Part shown: piece by piece, positions 55,694-64,000 of the stretch | Layout: each line of letters starts with the position of its first letter | Numbering within the stretch: the stretch's first letter is position 1 | Assembly: GCF_018283645.1 (NCBI RefSeq) | Contig: NZ_JAGSXH010000014.1 | Span: 23,903-87,902, forward strand | Source: Actinocrinis puniceicyclus | Lineage (GTDB): Bacteria > Actinomycetota > Actinomycetes > Streptomycetales > Catenulisporaceae | Length of the DNA stretch: 64,000 nucleotides | Reading direction: 5' to 3' | Program-made: the position numbers and the translations under genes | Notes under the pieces: generated by a model | What the model saw: only the letters and a program-made list of their open reading frames with translations | Told to the model about the DNA's origin: nothing | Database searches by the model: none

Positions 55694-57163
55694 TCAGCGC
55701 AGCTCCTCCGGCAGCAGCTGCGCGGGAAAGTCCTGGTACACGACGGGCACGAGCCAGCGGTCGATGGCCGCGGCTCCGACCGACGTGTACGCGGGCGCGG
55801 TGGTCGCCGGAAACGGGCCGCCGTGCTGTTGCGCGTACGTGACCGCGACCCCGGTGGGCCATCCGTTGAAGACCACCCGGCCTGCCCACTGCGCGAGCAG
55901 CTGACCGACCCGGCTCACCTCCCGCGGGTCGTCGCCGCCGTCGGGATCGGCGTGCACGGTCGCGGTGAGGTTGCCGCCGCCTTCGCTCTCGATCAGGCGC
56001 ACGGCGCGCTCCGGGTCGCCGCCGACGATCACGATGCCGACCGGACCGAAGTGCTCTTGCGTCAACAGCTCGGGGCTGCGCCGCACGGCGTCGAGTGTCG
56101 TGCGGAACACCTTCGGCGCCGCGGCCCACGGGCCCTGCCCCGGCTTGCCGGCGGCCAGCAGGCTGACATCGTCGCGCGCGCCGAGTTCTTCGACCGCTGA
56201 GACATAGCCGGCGTGGATGCGCTCGGAGAGCATCGGGCCGCCGGCCGCCCCGGACACCGCCGCGCCGATCGCGTCGAGCAGACCCGGCTCATCGGGTACG
56301 AACATGACGCCGGGATTGGTGCAGAACTGGCCGACGCCCAGCGTCAGGGAGGCCGCGTAGCCGTCCGCGATCTGAGCGGCCCGGGCCCGGGCCGCGCCCG
56401 GGAAGACGATCACCGGGTTGACCGAGCCCAGTTCGCCGTAGAACGGGATCGGCTTCTCCCGCTGCGCGCACAGCTTCGCCAGAGCCAGGCCGCCGCGGGT
56501 GGAACCGGTGAAACCGACCGCGGTCAGCAGCGGATGGCGCACGAGCACGGCGCCCTCCTCGACACCGAACACGAGGTCGAACACGCCTTCGGGCGCGCCC
56601 GCCTCGGCCAGCGCCGCCTTGACCAGTTCGCCGGTGCGCAGCGAGGTGCGCGGGTGCGCCTCGTGCGCCTTGACGATCACCGGGCAGCCGGCCGCGAGCG
56701 CGGAGGCGGTGTCGCCGCCGGCCACCGAGAAGGCGAAGGGGAAGTTGGAGGCCGCGAAGACGGCGACCGGGCCGAGCGGGCGCTTGATCCGGCGCAGGTC
56801 CGGCCGCGCACCCTCGGCGGGTTCGATGACAATGCCCTGGTACCGGCCGTCGGCCAGCACGTCGGCGAAGAGCCGCAGCTGCCCGGTGGTGCGGGCCACC
56901 TCCCCGGCCAGCCGGGTTTCGCCGAGAGCGGTCTCCGCGTCGGCGAGCGCGACCAGCTCCGCCGCGTTCTGGTCGAGCCGGTCCGCGACCGCCCCCAGCG
57001 CGGCCGCCCTCGCGGCGCGGCCGCCATCGCGCCACGGCTCGAAGGCCGCGGCGGCGGCGCGCACCAGCGCGTCGACCCGCTGCGCCCCGGTGGCGGGGAC
57101 GGGTTCGCCGACCGGGCCAGCGGTGCGCGGGTCGTGTCCCTGGATGACGGTCTGGTCGCTCAT
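55694..57163 (-). CDS. 2-oxoglutarate semialdehyde dehydrogenase (2,5-dioxovalerate dehydrogenase)
   Basis: A 489-residue aldehyde dehydrogenase that oxidises 2,5-dioxopentanoate to 2-oxoglutarate with NAD(P). Catalytic Cys281 lies in GQFCTNPG and the general-base Glu244 in FYGELGS, and the Rossmann part has FTGSTRGG. The dipeptide FA-ASNFPFAFS-VAGG is typical of this subfamily. The frame is open to 57790, but ATG 57163 starts at MSDQTVIQGHDPRT, after the uronate dehydrogenase stop. It forms the last step of the oxidative uronate route with kdgD. Confidence 0.88.
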   Translation of the reverse strand: MSDQTVIQGHDPRTAGPVGEPVPATGAQRVDALVRAAAAAFEPWRDGGRAARAAALGAVADRLDQNAAELVALADAETALGETRLAGEVARTTGQLRLFADVLADGRYQGIVIEPAEGARPDLRRIKRPLGPVAVFAASNFPFAFSVAGGDTASALAAGCPVIVKAHEAHPRTSLRTGELVKAALAEAGAPEGVFDLVFGVEEGAVLVRHPLLTAVGFTGSTRGGLALAKLCAQREKPIPFYGELGSVNPVIVFPGAARARAAQIADGYAASLTLGVGQFCTNPGVMFVPDEPGLLDAIGAAVSGAAGGPMLSERIHAGYVSAVEELGARDDVSLLAAGKPGQGPWAAAPKVFRTTLDAVRRSPELLTQEHFGPVGIVIVGGDPERAVRLIESEGGGNLTATVHADPDGGDDPREVSRVGQLLAQWAGRVVFNGWPTGVAVTYAQQHGGPFPATTAPAYTSVGAAAIDRWLVPVVYQDFPAQLLPEELR

Positions 57164-57213
57164 CGCGTCTTCGTCCTCGTAGTGTGTCGCCGCGGCATCG
57201 CGGCAGGTGGGGG

Positions 57214-58071
57214 TCAGAGACTGTCGGCGTCGAGGTCGGGGAAGGTGAACTGGCCGCCGAGGTGCTTGAACAGCGGGCCGTCGGCCGGCAGCTCGCCGCG
57301 CTCGGCGAACATCTCGGCGGCGAAGGTCTCGGCGTCGTCCTCGGCGCGGTAGCCGAGTTCGGCCGCGCCCTTCAGCGAGACCCAGCCGCCGCGGGTGTTC
57401 GCGGACACCCCGTAGACGACGCGGTAGCCGGGTTTGTCCGCGGCGAGGCAGGCTTCGAACATCCGGGCGCAGTCGTCGGGCGAGAACCAGGTCGACAGCG
57501 CGCGCTGGTCCGGCGGCTCGGGGAAGCAGCTGAGGATGCGGATACAGATCACGTCGAGGCCGTAGCGGTGGTGATAGAGGGCACCGAGGGCCTCGCCGGC
57601 GACCTTGGACACGCCGTAGTACGTATCCGGCAGCGGCGGCGCATCCTCGGCGAGCGGGTACTCGTCCGGGGTGTGGAAACCGACCGCGTGGTTGGAGGAG
57701 GCGAAGACAACCCGCGGTACGCCGGCGCGGCGGGCCGCCTCGAACACCTTGTAGGTGCCGTCGATGTTGGTATCCAGAATGCGTTCCCACGGCGCTTCGC
57801 CAGACTTGCCGCCGAGGTGGATGACCACGTCGGCGCCGCGGCTCGCCTCGGTGAGGGCGGCCAGGTCGGTCACCGACGCGCGGATCGCCTCCTCGCCGGG
57901 CCCGGGCTGCAGCGGCTCGATGTCGAGCAGCCGCAGCGTGCGGCCGGGGCGAGCCAGCCGCGGACGCATCAGGGTTCCGATGCGGCCTGCCGCGCCGGTG
58001 ATCAGAATCGTGGACAACGATCCACCCGCCTTCCCTGTCGTGCCGCCGTCTCGCGTGACGCCGGCCGTCAC
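57214..58071 (-). CDS. udh: uronate dehydrogenase
   Basis: A 285-residue NAD-dependent SDR that oxidises glucuronate or galacturonate to the aldarate lactone. The glycine loop is GAAGRIG, the catalytic Tyr-Lys pair YGVSK (Tyr152, Lys156), and the distinctive FASSNHAVGFH stretch is found in known uronate dehydrogenases. The start at GTG 58071 gives a 17-residue extension before LSTILITG; TTG near 58017 is a second option. The gene lies between the aldehyde dehydrogenase and the IclR regulator. Confidence 0.87.
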   Translation of the reverse strand: MTAGVTRDGGTTGKAGGSLSTILITGAAGRIGTLMRPRLARPGRTLRLLDIEPLQPGPGEEAIRASVTDLAALTEASRGADVVIHLGGKSGEAPWERILDTNIDGTYKVFEAARRAGVPRVVFASSNHAVGFHTPDEYPLAEDAPPLPDTYYGVSKVAGEALGALYHHRYGLDVICIRILSCFPEPPDQRALSTWFSPDDCARMFEACLAADKPGYRVVYGVSANTRGGWVSLKGAAELGYRAEDDAETFAAEMFAERGELPADGPLFKHLGGQFTFPDLDADSL

Positions 58072-58093
58072 CGGCTCCCGCTACCCGCTCGCG

Positions 58094-58939
58094 TCACGTT
58101 CTTAACAGGCGGTTGAGCCCGGCGGCGTGCCGCCGCACGGCCTCCAGCACCTCGTCCGCGTGGCCGGCGTCGTCGAGACGCGCGAACGGCACGGAACAGC
58201 TGATCGCGTCCACGGGCGGCAGCCGGTTGTCGAGCGTGACCGCGAAGCAGCCCAGGCCGGGCGTGTTCTGCCCGCGCTCGCTCGCGTAACCGCACTCGCG
58301 CACCCGCGCGAGCTCGGCGAACAGTGCATCGCGGTCGGCCACGGTCTGCGGGGTGAGCGGTTCGAGGCGGGCCGGCAGCAGGGCGTCGACCTCGGCGTCC
58401 GTGCGCCCGGCCAGCAGCGCCTTGCCCAGCGCGGTCGCGTACGCGGGCACCCGGCGGCCGACCCGCGAGGTCAGCCGCAGGTGGTGGGCGGATTCGCGGC
58501 TGGCGAGGTAGACCACGTCCGGGCCGTCGAGCCGGGCGAGGTGCACCGTCTCGTTCACCTCGGCGCGCAGTTGCTCCAGTTCCCGGGTGGCGGCCCGGAT
58601 CACCGGGTCGCGGTCGAGGTACGAGGTCCCGACGAGCAGCGCGCGCACACCGATGGAGTAGCCGGTGCCGCGCCGGTCGGTCTCCACCCAGCCGCGCGCG
58701 ACCAGGGTCCGCAGCAGCACGAAGAGACTGGACTTGGGATAGGACAACTCGCGGTGGATCTCGCTGAGTGTCAGCGGTTCGGTGTGCTTGGCCAGCAGCT
58801 CCAGCAGTTCGACGGTGCGGTCCGCCGACTTGACCGCGCCGGGGGCCGCGGCGCCGTTCAGGCCGGGGCCGCCGGCGACCGGGCTGTTGGCCGCGGCGCC
58901 ACCGCCGCCGGTGGGAGCCGGTGTTGAGCTCTGCTTCAC
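58094..58939 (-). CDS. IclR-family transcriptional regulator
   Basis: A 281-residue regulator. The winged helix-turn-helix begins at KSADRTVELLELLAK and includes LTLSEIHRELSYPKSSLFVLLRTL. The effector domain shows the usual LGKALLAGRTDAEVD and GYASERGQNTPGLGCFAVTL. A Gly/Ala/Pro-rich stretch of about 35 residues precedes it. It lies divergent from kdgD across 139 bp and precedes udh by 22 bp; it probably controls both operons in response to a uronate pathway intermediate (inference). Confidence 0.87.
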   Translation of the reverse strand: MKQSSTPAPTGGGGAAANSPVAGGPGLNGAAAPGAVKSADRTVELLELLAKHTEPLTLSEIHRELSYPKSSLFVLLRTLVARGWVETDRRGTGYSIGVRALLVGTSYLDRDPVIRAATRELEQLRAEVNETVHLARLDGPDVVYLASRESAHHLRLTSRVGRRVPAYATALGKALLAGRTDAEVDALLPARLEPLTPQTVADRDALFAELARVRECGYASERGQNTPGLGCFAVTLDNRLPPVDAISCSVPFARLDDAGHADEVLEAVRRHAAGLNRLLRT

Positions 58940-59078
58940 TTCGCTCTCTCCACGCTCTGCCCGACCCGCATGGCGGATCTGGGTTTCCCCGGCCCGCGCG
59001 CACCGGCCTCGTCGGATTCAGCCACGGCCCATCCTCACACGCTGGGCAGCCGTTCACAAGCACGACTACCATTCATGC

Positions 59079-60014
59079 ATGCGAACAACCAATACAGAGC
59101 TGGGCCGCCTTGAGGGTCTGTTGTTCTTCCCGGTCACCGCCTTCACCCCGGAGGGCTCCTTCGACGCCGCGGGCTACCGCGCGCATGTCGAGGCCAGGCT
59201 CGCCGACGGCCCGGCGGCCGTGTTCGCCGCGTGCGGCACCGGGGAGTTTCCGGCGCTGGCTCCGGCCGAGTACGAGGAGTGCGTCCGGGTCGCGGTGGAG
59301 GCGGCCGGATCCGCCGGGCGCCGGGTACCGGTACTGGGCGGCACCGGATACGGCACCGCGCTCGCGGTCGAGTACGCGCGGGCGGCGCAGCGCGCGGGCG
59401 CGCAGGGGCTGCTGGTGTTCCCGCCCTCGGGCGCCGACGGCGGGCAGGCCGGACTGGCCGCGCATTACCGGGCGCTGGCCGAAGCCACGCCGCTGAGCCT
59501 GATCCTTTACCAGCGCGACCAATTGGCGTTCACACCGCAGACCGTGGCCGAACTGGCCGCGGTGCCGAACATCGTCGGGCTCAAGGACGGCCGCGGCGAT
59601 CTGGATCTGATGCAGCGGATCGTCAGCGCGGTGCGCACCGCGGGCATCGAGGACTTCCAGTACTTCAACGGAATGCCGACCGCGGAGGCGACGCAGCGGG
59701 CCTACCGGGCGATCGGCGTCCCGTTGTACTCGTCGGCCGTGTTCTGCTTCGCTCCGGACATCGCGCTGGCGTTCCACGGTGCGCTGGAGCGGGGCGACTC
59801 GGCGCTGCTGGACCGGCTGGTCGACGTGTTCTTCCGGCCGTACGTGGAACTGCGCCGCGCCCACCCGGGTTACGCGGTCTCACTTGTCAAGGCACTGACG
59901 GTTGCGGCCGGACACCCGGTCGGCGGGGTACGCGCTCCGCTGACCGAGCCGGATCCGGCGCACGTCGAGGCGGCCACCGCGCTCGTGCAGGCCGCCCGGG
60001 AGGCGCTGGCGTGA
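59079..60014 (+). CDS. kdgD: 5-dehydro-4-deoxyglucarate dehydratase
   Basis: A 311-residue class I dehydratase-decarboxylase of the DapA/NAL fold that makes 2,5-dioxovalerate. The Schiff-base lysine is Lys169 in VGLKDGRGD and the tyrosine is Tyr144 in LILYQRD, with PVTAF and GTGEF near the N-terminus, all as in KdgD. No ribosome site precedes ATG 59079; TACCAT (59067-59072) may be the -10 of a leaderless mRNA. It overlaps the next gene by four bases (GTGA). Its product is used by the dehydrogenase at 55694-57163. Confidence 0.9.
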   Translation: MRTTNTELGRLEGLLFFPVTAFTPEGSFDAAGYRAHVEARLADGPAAVFAACGTGEFPALAPAEYEECVRVAVEAAGSAGRRVPVLGGTGYGTALAVEYARAAQRAGAQGLLVFPPSGADGGQAGLAAHYRALAEATPLSLILYQRDQLAFTPQTVAELAAVPNIVGLKDGRGDLDLMQRIVSAVRTAGIEDFQYFNGMPTAEATQRAYRAIGVPLYSSAVFCFAPDIALAFHGALERGDSALLDRLVDVFFRPYVELRRAHPGYAVSLVKALTVAAGHPVGGVRAPLTEPDPAHVEAATALVQAAREALA

Positions 60015-61237
60015 GCGGCGACGGCCCTCGCCCCGCGGGCGGCGGCGCCGGCCCGGACCGCGGCGCGGTCGGCGTCTATCTCTATCCGTGGGACGCCGCC
60101 GGCGACCCGGCGTGTGCGGACCGGGTGACCGGCCTGGGCGCGGACCGCGTGCTGCTCGCCGCGGCGTACCACACCGTCAGGGCTCTGAATCCAGCGCATC
60201 CCTCCCGCAGGGTGGTGACCGCGGACCATTCGGCGGTGTACTACCGGCCCGATCGGTCGCGCTGGAGCGGGCGCGAGGTACAACCGGCCGTGGCGACGTG
60301 GGCGCCCGGCGCTTTCCACGAAGGCGCGCAGGCCCTGCGGAGCGCGGGTCTGGGCGTCTACGCCTGGGCGGTGCTCACGCACAACCAGCGCCTGGGAACC
60401 GTGCACCCCGACCTGGCGGTGGTCAACGCCTTCGGCGACCGCTATCCGTGGGCGCTGTGCGCGGCCAACCCCCGGGTGCGCGAGTACTGCGCCACCCTCG
60501 CGGCCGAGGTGGCCGCGCTGCCCGAGATCGACGGCGTGGAACTGGAATCCTGCGGCTGGTACGGGTTCGAGCATCTGCACGCGCACGACAAGACCGGTTC
60601 CGCCGCGTTGCCCCAGCCGGCCAGAGAGCTGCTGTCGCTGTGCTTCTGCGCCGCGTGCCGGATCGAGTACGAGAAGGCGGGCATCGCGGTGGACCGGCTG
60701 CGCGACCAGGTGCGTGATGCGCTGGAACCGGTCTTCGCGGGCGACCTGGGCGCGTTCGGCGAGGACGCGGCGAGCGCCGGGCTCGAACCAGACGCGCAGC
60801 CGGTGCACGCGGCCCGCGCGGCGGTGGCCGACCGATTCCGCGCCGAGGTCGTCGCGGCGGTCCGCGAGGCGAGGCCCGATATCGCGGTGCTGCTGCACAC
60901 GCACCCGGACCCGCGGCGCCTCGGCGCGAATCCGGGCGCTGACCCGGCGGCTCTGTTCGCTCAGGGCGCGGGGGCGGTGCTCCAGTGCTGGGGCCCGATG
61001 GACGAGGGCGCGGCGACCGTGGCCGCACTCGCGCGGCAGGCCCCTGCCGGCCTGCCCGTCGTCGCGTCGCTGCTGGCCATAGCGAACCTGGGCGGCCGGA
61101 TAAGCGATCTGAGCGCGGACGCGGTCAGGCTGCGCGAAGCGGGCGCAGACGAGTTGCGGTTCTACCACGCCGGCCTGGCGTCAGGCGCCGACCTGCGCGC
61201 CATACGCGCCGCGACGGCCGCTTGGAGGGCACGATGA
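60011..61237 (+). CDS. unassigned protein of uronate cluster, probable TIM-barrel
   Basis: A 408-residue cytoplasmic protein translationally coupled to kdgD by GTGA. Stretches VGVYLYPWDAAGD, YAWAVLTHNQRLG, DGVELESCGWYG and VLLHTHPDPRRLG look like barrel strands ending in polar or acidic residues, of the kind seen in glycoside hydrolase-like families. A cysteine pair CFCAAC (about 213-218) stands out. I recognise no family; the context suggests action on a uronide, aldarolactone or oligosaccharide. Confidence 0.7.
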   Translation: MSGDGPRPAGGGAGPDRGAVGVYLYPWDAAGDPACADRVTGLGADRVLLAAAYHTVRALNPAHPSRRVVTADHSAVYYRPDRSRWSGREVQPAVATWAPGAFHEGAQALRSAGLGVYAWAVLTHNQRLGTVHPDLAVVNAFGDRYPWALCAANPRVREYCATLAAEVAALPEIDGVELESCGWYGFEHLHAHDKTGSAALPQPARELLSLCFCAACRIEYEKAGIAVDRLRDQVRDALEPVFAGDLGAFGEDAASAGLEPDAQPVHAARAAVADRFRAEVVAAVREARPDIAVLLHTHPDPRRLGANPGADPAALFAQGAGAVLQCWGPMDEGAATVAALARQAPAGLPVVASLLAIANLGGRISDLSADAVRLREAGADELRFYHAGLASGADLRAIRAATAAWRAR

Positions 61238-61241
61238 CAGG

Positions 61242-61280
61242 CGGTCGTCTGCCTCGGGTTCATCCGGAGGCAGACGACCG
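61242..61280 (+). terminator. hairpin after the uronate operon
   Basis: A perfect 14-bp stem (cggtcgtctgcctc at 61242-61255, gaggcagacgaccg at 61267-61280) closes an 11-nt loop, 4 bp after the stop codon. Confidence 0.8.
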
Positions 61281-61316
61281 CGCGCGGCCCCCGTCGCAGA
61301 GGACGGGGGCCGCGCG
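61281..61316 (-). terminator. second hairpin in the same convergent gap
   Basis: A perfect 15-bp stem (cgcgcggcccccgtc at 61281-61295, gacgggggccgcgcg at 61302-61316) with a 6-nt loop starts directly where the previous hairpin ends. It probably stops transcription of the convergent membrane protein gene; both hairpins work in either direction. Confidence 0.75.
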
Positions 61317-61340
61317 TAGGTTGGCGCAGTCGCGGATGGT

Positions 61341-61922
61341 TCAGACGGTGGCGGGCTGCGGAGCGGAGTGGGTGAGGATCTCGGCGTCGGCCGGGACGCG
61401 GCGTGCGTGCCAGAACCCGAATCCGACCAGCAGCAGCATCAGGAAGGCCAGGCTGAAGGACGCGACGGAGGCCCACAGGGCGATGCTGGCGAACACGGAG
61501 AAGGCGTAGGCCTCCAGCAGCAGGCCGCGCAGCGTGGTGCCCTGGAAGATGGTCTGCACTTCGGCCTTGAGCTTGGTGTTGGTCGGGTCGGCCTGGGCGG
61601 CCGCGCTGGCCTTGGCGAACACGCCGTTGTACGGCATCTCGGACAGGTGCACCGCGATGAAGTGGTCGGCGTAGGCCTTGGCCTGCGGACCGGTGGTCAG
61701 CTGCTGCCCGGCGTACTGGTCGAGGTACGGGCCGATCTCCTTGCTGGCCAGCGCGGGGCTGCCCTTGGCCGGGAAGGTGATCTGCTGCTGGGCGAGCTGG
61801 CTGTGGACGTTGTCGCTGGCGAAGCTGTAGCCCCAAGTGGCCAACGCGCCGGCTATAACCAGCGCCACCACAACCACGATGCCGCCCAAGCTGGCCAGAA
61901 TGTCGAACGTCTTGCGGCGCAT
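61341..61922 (-). CDS. two-segment membrane protein of unknown function
   Basis: A 193-residue protein with an N-terminal membrane segment (SLGGIVVVVALVIAGALATWGY, in part) and a second near the C-terminus (FASIALWASVASFSLAFL), enclosing about 110 extracytoplasmic residues. The C-terminus after HARRVPADAEIL is cytoplasmic. No cysteine and no catalytic motif are seen. It lies alone between the uronate cluster and hisF and looks like a conserved actinobacterial membrane protein. Confidence 0.65.
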   Translation of the reverse strand: MRRKTFDILASLGGIVVVVALVIAGALATWGYSFASDNVHSQLAQQQITFPAKGSPALASKEIGPYLDQYAGQQLTTGPQAKAYADHFIAVHLSEMPYNGVFAKASAAAQADPTNTKLKAEVQTIFQGTTLRGLLLEAYAFSVFASIALWASVASFSLAFLMLLLVGFGFWHARRVPADAEILTHSAPQPATV

Positions 61923-62049
61923 GACGCCACCCTTTCGTATCGATGTCTCGAAGTCGTGACACCAACATCCACCCGGAGAGGGTTGGCGGGTAATGGACTA
62001 TCAGACGTCATGGCCCGGGCCCTAGGTCCCCTGTCAGCAGACGCCCAGC

Positions 62050-62835
62050 TCAGCGCACGGGGTATCCCGCCTCGCGCAGGCTGTGCTTGACCTCGCCGAT
62101 GGACAGGTCACCGAAGTGGAAGACAGAGGCCGCGAGCACCGCGTCCGCGCCCGCGGACACCGCGGGGGCGAAGTCGGCGAGCTTGCCGGCGCCGCCGGAG
62201 GCAATGACCGGGATGGGCACTTCGGCCCGTACCGCGCGGATCAGCTCCAGGTCGTAGCCGTCCTTGGTGCCGTCCGCGTCCATCGAGTTCAACAGCACCT
62301 CGCCCGCGCCGAGCTGCGCCGCGCGGCGCGCCCAGCCGATCGCGTCGATGCCCGTGGAGCGCCGGCCGCCGTGCGTGGTGACCTCGAAGCCTGACTCGGT
62401 ACGCACCGGCCGTGCCGGATCAGAGCTGCGGCAGCGGCGCGCGTCGACCGAGAGGACCAGCACCTGGCTGCCGAAGCGGTGCGCGATCTCGCTGATCAGC
62501 TCGGGCCGCGCGATCGCCGCCGTGTTCACCCCGACCTTGTCCGCTCCGGCGCGCAGCAGCAGGTCCACGTCCTCGACGGTGCGCACTCCCCCGCCGACGG
62601 TCAGCGGGATGAAGACCTGCTCGGCGGTGCGCCGCACGATCTCGTAAGTGGTCTCCCGGTCGCCCGAGGAGGCGGTGATGTCGAGAAAGGTCAGCTCGTC
62701 CGCCCCGGCCGCGTCGTAGGCGGCGGCCAGCTCGACCGGGTCGCCGGCGTCCCGCAGGTTCTCGAAGTTGACGCCCTTGACCACGCGCCCGGCGTCCACG
62801 TCCAGGCACGGGATGACGCGCACGGCCAGGCTCAT
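62050..62835 (-). CDS. hisF: imidazole glycerol phosphate synthase subunit HisF
   Basis: A 261-residue TIM-barrel cyclase that closes the imidazole ring with ammonia from HisH. The start [17 protein letters not shown] holds the catalytic Asp in CLDVD, and [19 protein letters not shown] and ASGGAG with [12 protein letters not shown] are conserved. ATG 62835 overlaps the rid stop by four bases. hisH is not in the window. Confidence 0.95.
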   Translation of the reverse strand: MSLAVRVIPCLDVDAGRVVKGVNFENLRDAGDPVELAAAYDAAGADELTFLDITASSGDRETTYEIVRRTAEQVFIPLTVGGGVRTVEDVDLLLRAGADKVGVNTAAIARPELISEIAHRFGSQVLVLSVDARRCRSSDPARPVRTESGFEVTTHGGRRSTGIDAIGWARRAAQLGAGEVLLNSMDADGTKDGYDLELIRAVRAEVPIPVIASGGAGKLADFAPAVSAGADAVLAASVFHFGDLSIGEVKHSLREAGYPVR

Positions 62836-63230
62836 CGGCCGCCTTGCCGGTATGCGTCGAGTTCGACCTCGACGAGCATCTGAGCGTCGATCAGCTTGGA
62901 GACCACGACCATGGTCGCCGCGGGACGCACCGCGTCGAACAGCTCCTTGTGCGCCCGCCCGACCGCTTCCATGTCGCGCGGGTGCACGACGTACATGCGG
63001 GTGCGCACGACGTCCGCGCGGGAGAAGCCGGCCTCCGACAGCGCTTCGAGCGCGACGTTGAACGCCATGAGGGCCTGCTTGTACGGGTCGCCCTCGTAGT
63101 TCACGATGCCCGCCACCACGGCCGTGCTGCCGGCGACGTAGGCGTTCGGTCCGGCGACCACGAGGCGGGAGTAGCCGAACTTCTCCTCGAAGGGGCCTCC
63201 GGAGCCGTACCTGCCGGGGATACCGCTCAT
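62832..63230 (-). CDS. Rid-family (YjgF/RidA-like) protein in the histidine operon
   Basis: A 132-residue protein of the Rid family. The conserved [11 protein letters not shown] and [22 protein letters not shown] near the C-terminus match, including the strand that carries the substrate arginine region in true RidA, but that arginine is not obvious here. It is coupled to hisA and hisF by 4-bp overlaps. It may remove reactive enamine intermediates, but its specific role is unproven. ATG 63230 is fixed by the overlap. Confidence 0.85.
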   Translation of the reverse strand: MSGIPGRYGSGGPFEEKFGYSRLVVAGPNAYVAGSTAVVAGIVNYEGDPYKQALMAFNVALEALSEAGFSRADVVRTRMYVVHPRDMEAVGRAHKELFDAVRPAATMVVVSKLIDAQMLVEVELDAYRQGGR

Positions 63231-63964
63231 CGGGAAACCGCCTCCAGGGCCTGTTCGAGGGTGAACGCGCCCGCGTACAGCGCCTTGCCCACGATAGCGC
63301 CCTCCACGCCGAGCGGGACCAGGCTCTGCAGAGCCTTGAGATCCTCCAGGCTGGAGACGCCGCCGGAGGCGACGACGGGCCGGTCGGTGGCCGCGCACAC
63401 GCCGCGGTAGAGCTCGATGTTCGGGCCCTGGAGCATGCCGTCCTTCTTCACGTCCGTGATCACGTAGCGGGCGCAACCCTCCGCGTCGAGCCGCTCCAGC
63501 GCCTCGAACAGCTCGCCGCCGTCGCTGGTCCAGCCGCGGCCGCGCAGCTGCCACCGGCCGTCCTCCAGCCGAGCGTCCAGGCCGACCGCGACGCGGTCGC
63601 CGTGCTGCGCGATGACCCGCGCCACCCATTCCGGCTGCTCCATCGCCGCGGTGCCCAGATTCACCCGGGCACAGCCGGTGGCCAGCGCGGCGCGCAGCGA
63701 TTCGTCGTCGCGGATCCCGCCGGACAGCTCGACCTTCAGGTCGAGGCGGGCGATCACGTCCGCGAGCAGTTCGCGGTTGCGCCCGCGGCCGAAAGCGGCG
63801 TCGAGGTCCACCAGGTGCACCCACTCGGCCCCGGCGTCCTGCCAGGCCAGCGCGGCGGACAGCGGGTCACCGTATCCGGTGGCGGTCCCGGCTTCGCCCT
63901 GGACCAGCCGGACCGCCTGGCCGCCCTCGACGTCGACGGCCGGCAGGAGTTCGAGCTTCGGCAT
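63227..63964 (-). CDS. priA: phosphoribosyl isomerase A (bifunctional HisA/TrpF)
   Basis: A 245-residue TIM-barrel isomerase. The two catalytic aspartates are visible as Asp11 in PAVDVEGGQ and Asp171 in [11 protein letters not shown], as in Streptomyces PriA, and [10 protein letters not shown] and VNLGTAAM flank the phosphate sites. In actinobacteria this enzyme acts on both ProFAR (histidine) and PRA (tryptophan), which fits the absence of trpF. ATG 63964 has AGGAAAG nine bases upstream; GTG 63982 is the other start. The operon continues off the right edge. Confidence 0.92.
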   Translation of the reverse strand: MPKLELLPAVDVEGGQAVRLVQGEAGTATGYGDPLSAALAWQDAGAEWVHLVDLDAAFGRGRNRELLADVIARLDLKVELSGGIRDDESLRAALATGCARVNLGTAAMEQPEWVARVIAQHGDRVAVGLDARLEDGRWQLRGRGWTSDGGELFEALERLDAEGCARYVITDVKKDGMLQGPNIELYRGVCAATDRPVVASGGVSSLEDLKALQSLVPLGVEGAIVGKALYAGAFTLEQALEAVSR

Positions 63965-64000
63965 GTACGGTTCTTTCCTCACACGGGGGGCGGGCGGGAG

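Overview
The window is typical chromosomal DNA of a high-GC actinobacterium (about 70% GC by eye, GC-rich third codon positions, frequent GTG and TTG starts, many 4-bp ATGA or GTGA gene overlaps). Family markers point the same way: a PriA-type HisA, an ANTAR response regulator of the PdtaR type next to pyruvate kinase, the HGxxPAAW and Trp-operon membrane proteins beside trpE/trpC, and a mycothiol-isomerase-fold protein. A relative of Streptomyces or Catenulispora/Actinospica is the best guess. No rRNA, phage, IS element or CRISPR array was seen.

Positions 1-11,931 look like a 3-hydroxybutyrate/poly-hydroxyalkanoate utilisation locus: a 3-hydroxybutyrate dehydrogenase cut by the left edge, a GAF-PucR-type regulator, a secreted depolymerase-type esterase, a cytoplasmic alpha/beta hydrolase fused translationally to a five-gene branched-chain-type ABC importer, and a divergent 3-oxoacid CoA-transferase pair. 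Positions 12,000-19,100 hold a Fic protein, DNA polymerase I, a hotdog thioesterase and three unassigned envelope proteins, two of which are paralogues. Positions 19,144-24,971 encode a complete branched-chain amino acid importer, with a 25-bp perfect inverted repeat between its binding-protein and permease genes. Divergent from it is a polar amino acid importer (25,461-28,255).

Positions 28,373-31,491 hold pdtaR, a tRNA with a Leu CAA anticodon but class I shape, a Phd/VapC-type toxin-antitoxin pair abutting the tRNA, and pyk. Then come gltB-gltD, lgt with a DsbA-like and a MauE/DoxX-like protein, and the tryptophan cluster hisI, trpE, two membrane proteins, trpC, a tiny TrpM-like ORF, trpB and trpA (41,168-47,777). 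trpF is absent and is presumably supplied by PriA at the right edge.

Positions 47,852-54,459 hold two PIG-V-like mannosyltransferases and a heterodimeric ABC exporter. Positions 55,694-61,237 form an oxidative uronate pathway (IclR regulator, uronate dehydrogenase, KdgD dehydratase, 2-oxoglutarate semialdehyde dehydrogenase) plus an unassigned 408-residue protein. The window ends with a histidine operon hisA(priA)-rid-hisF running off the right edge.
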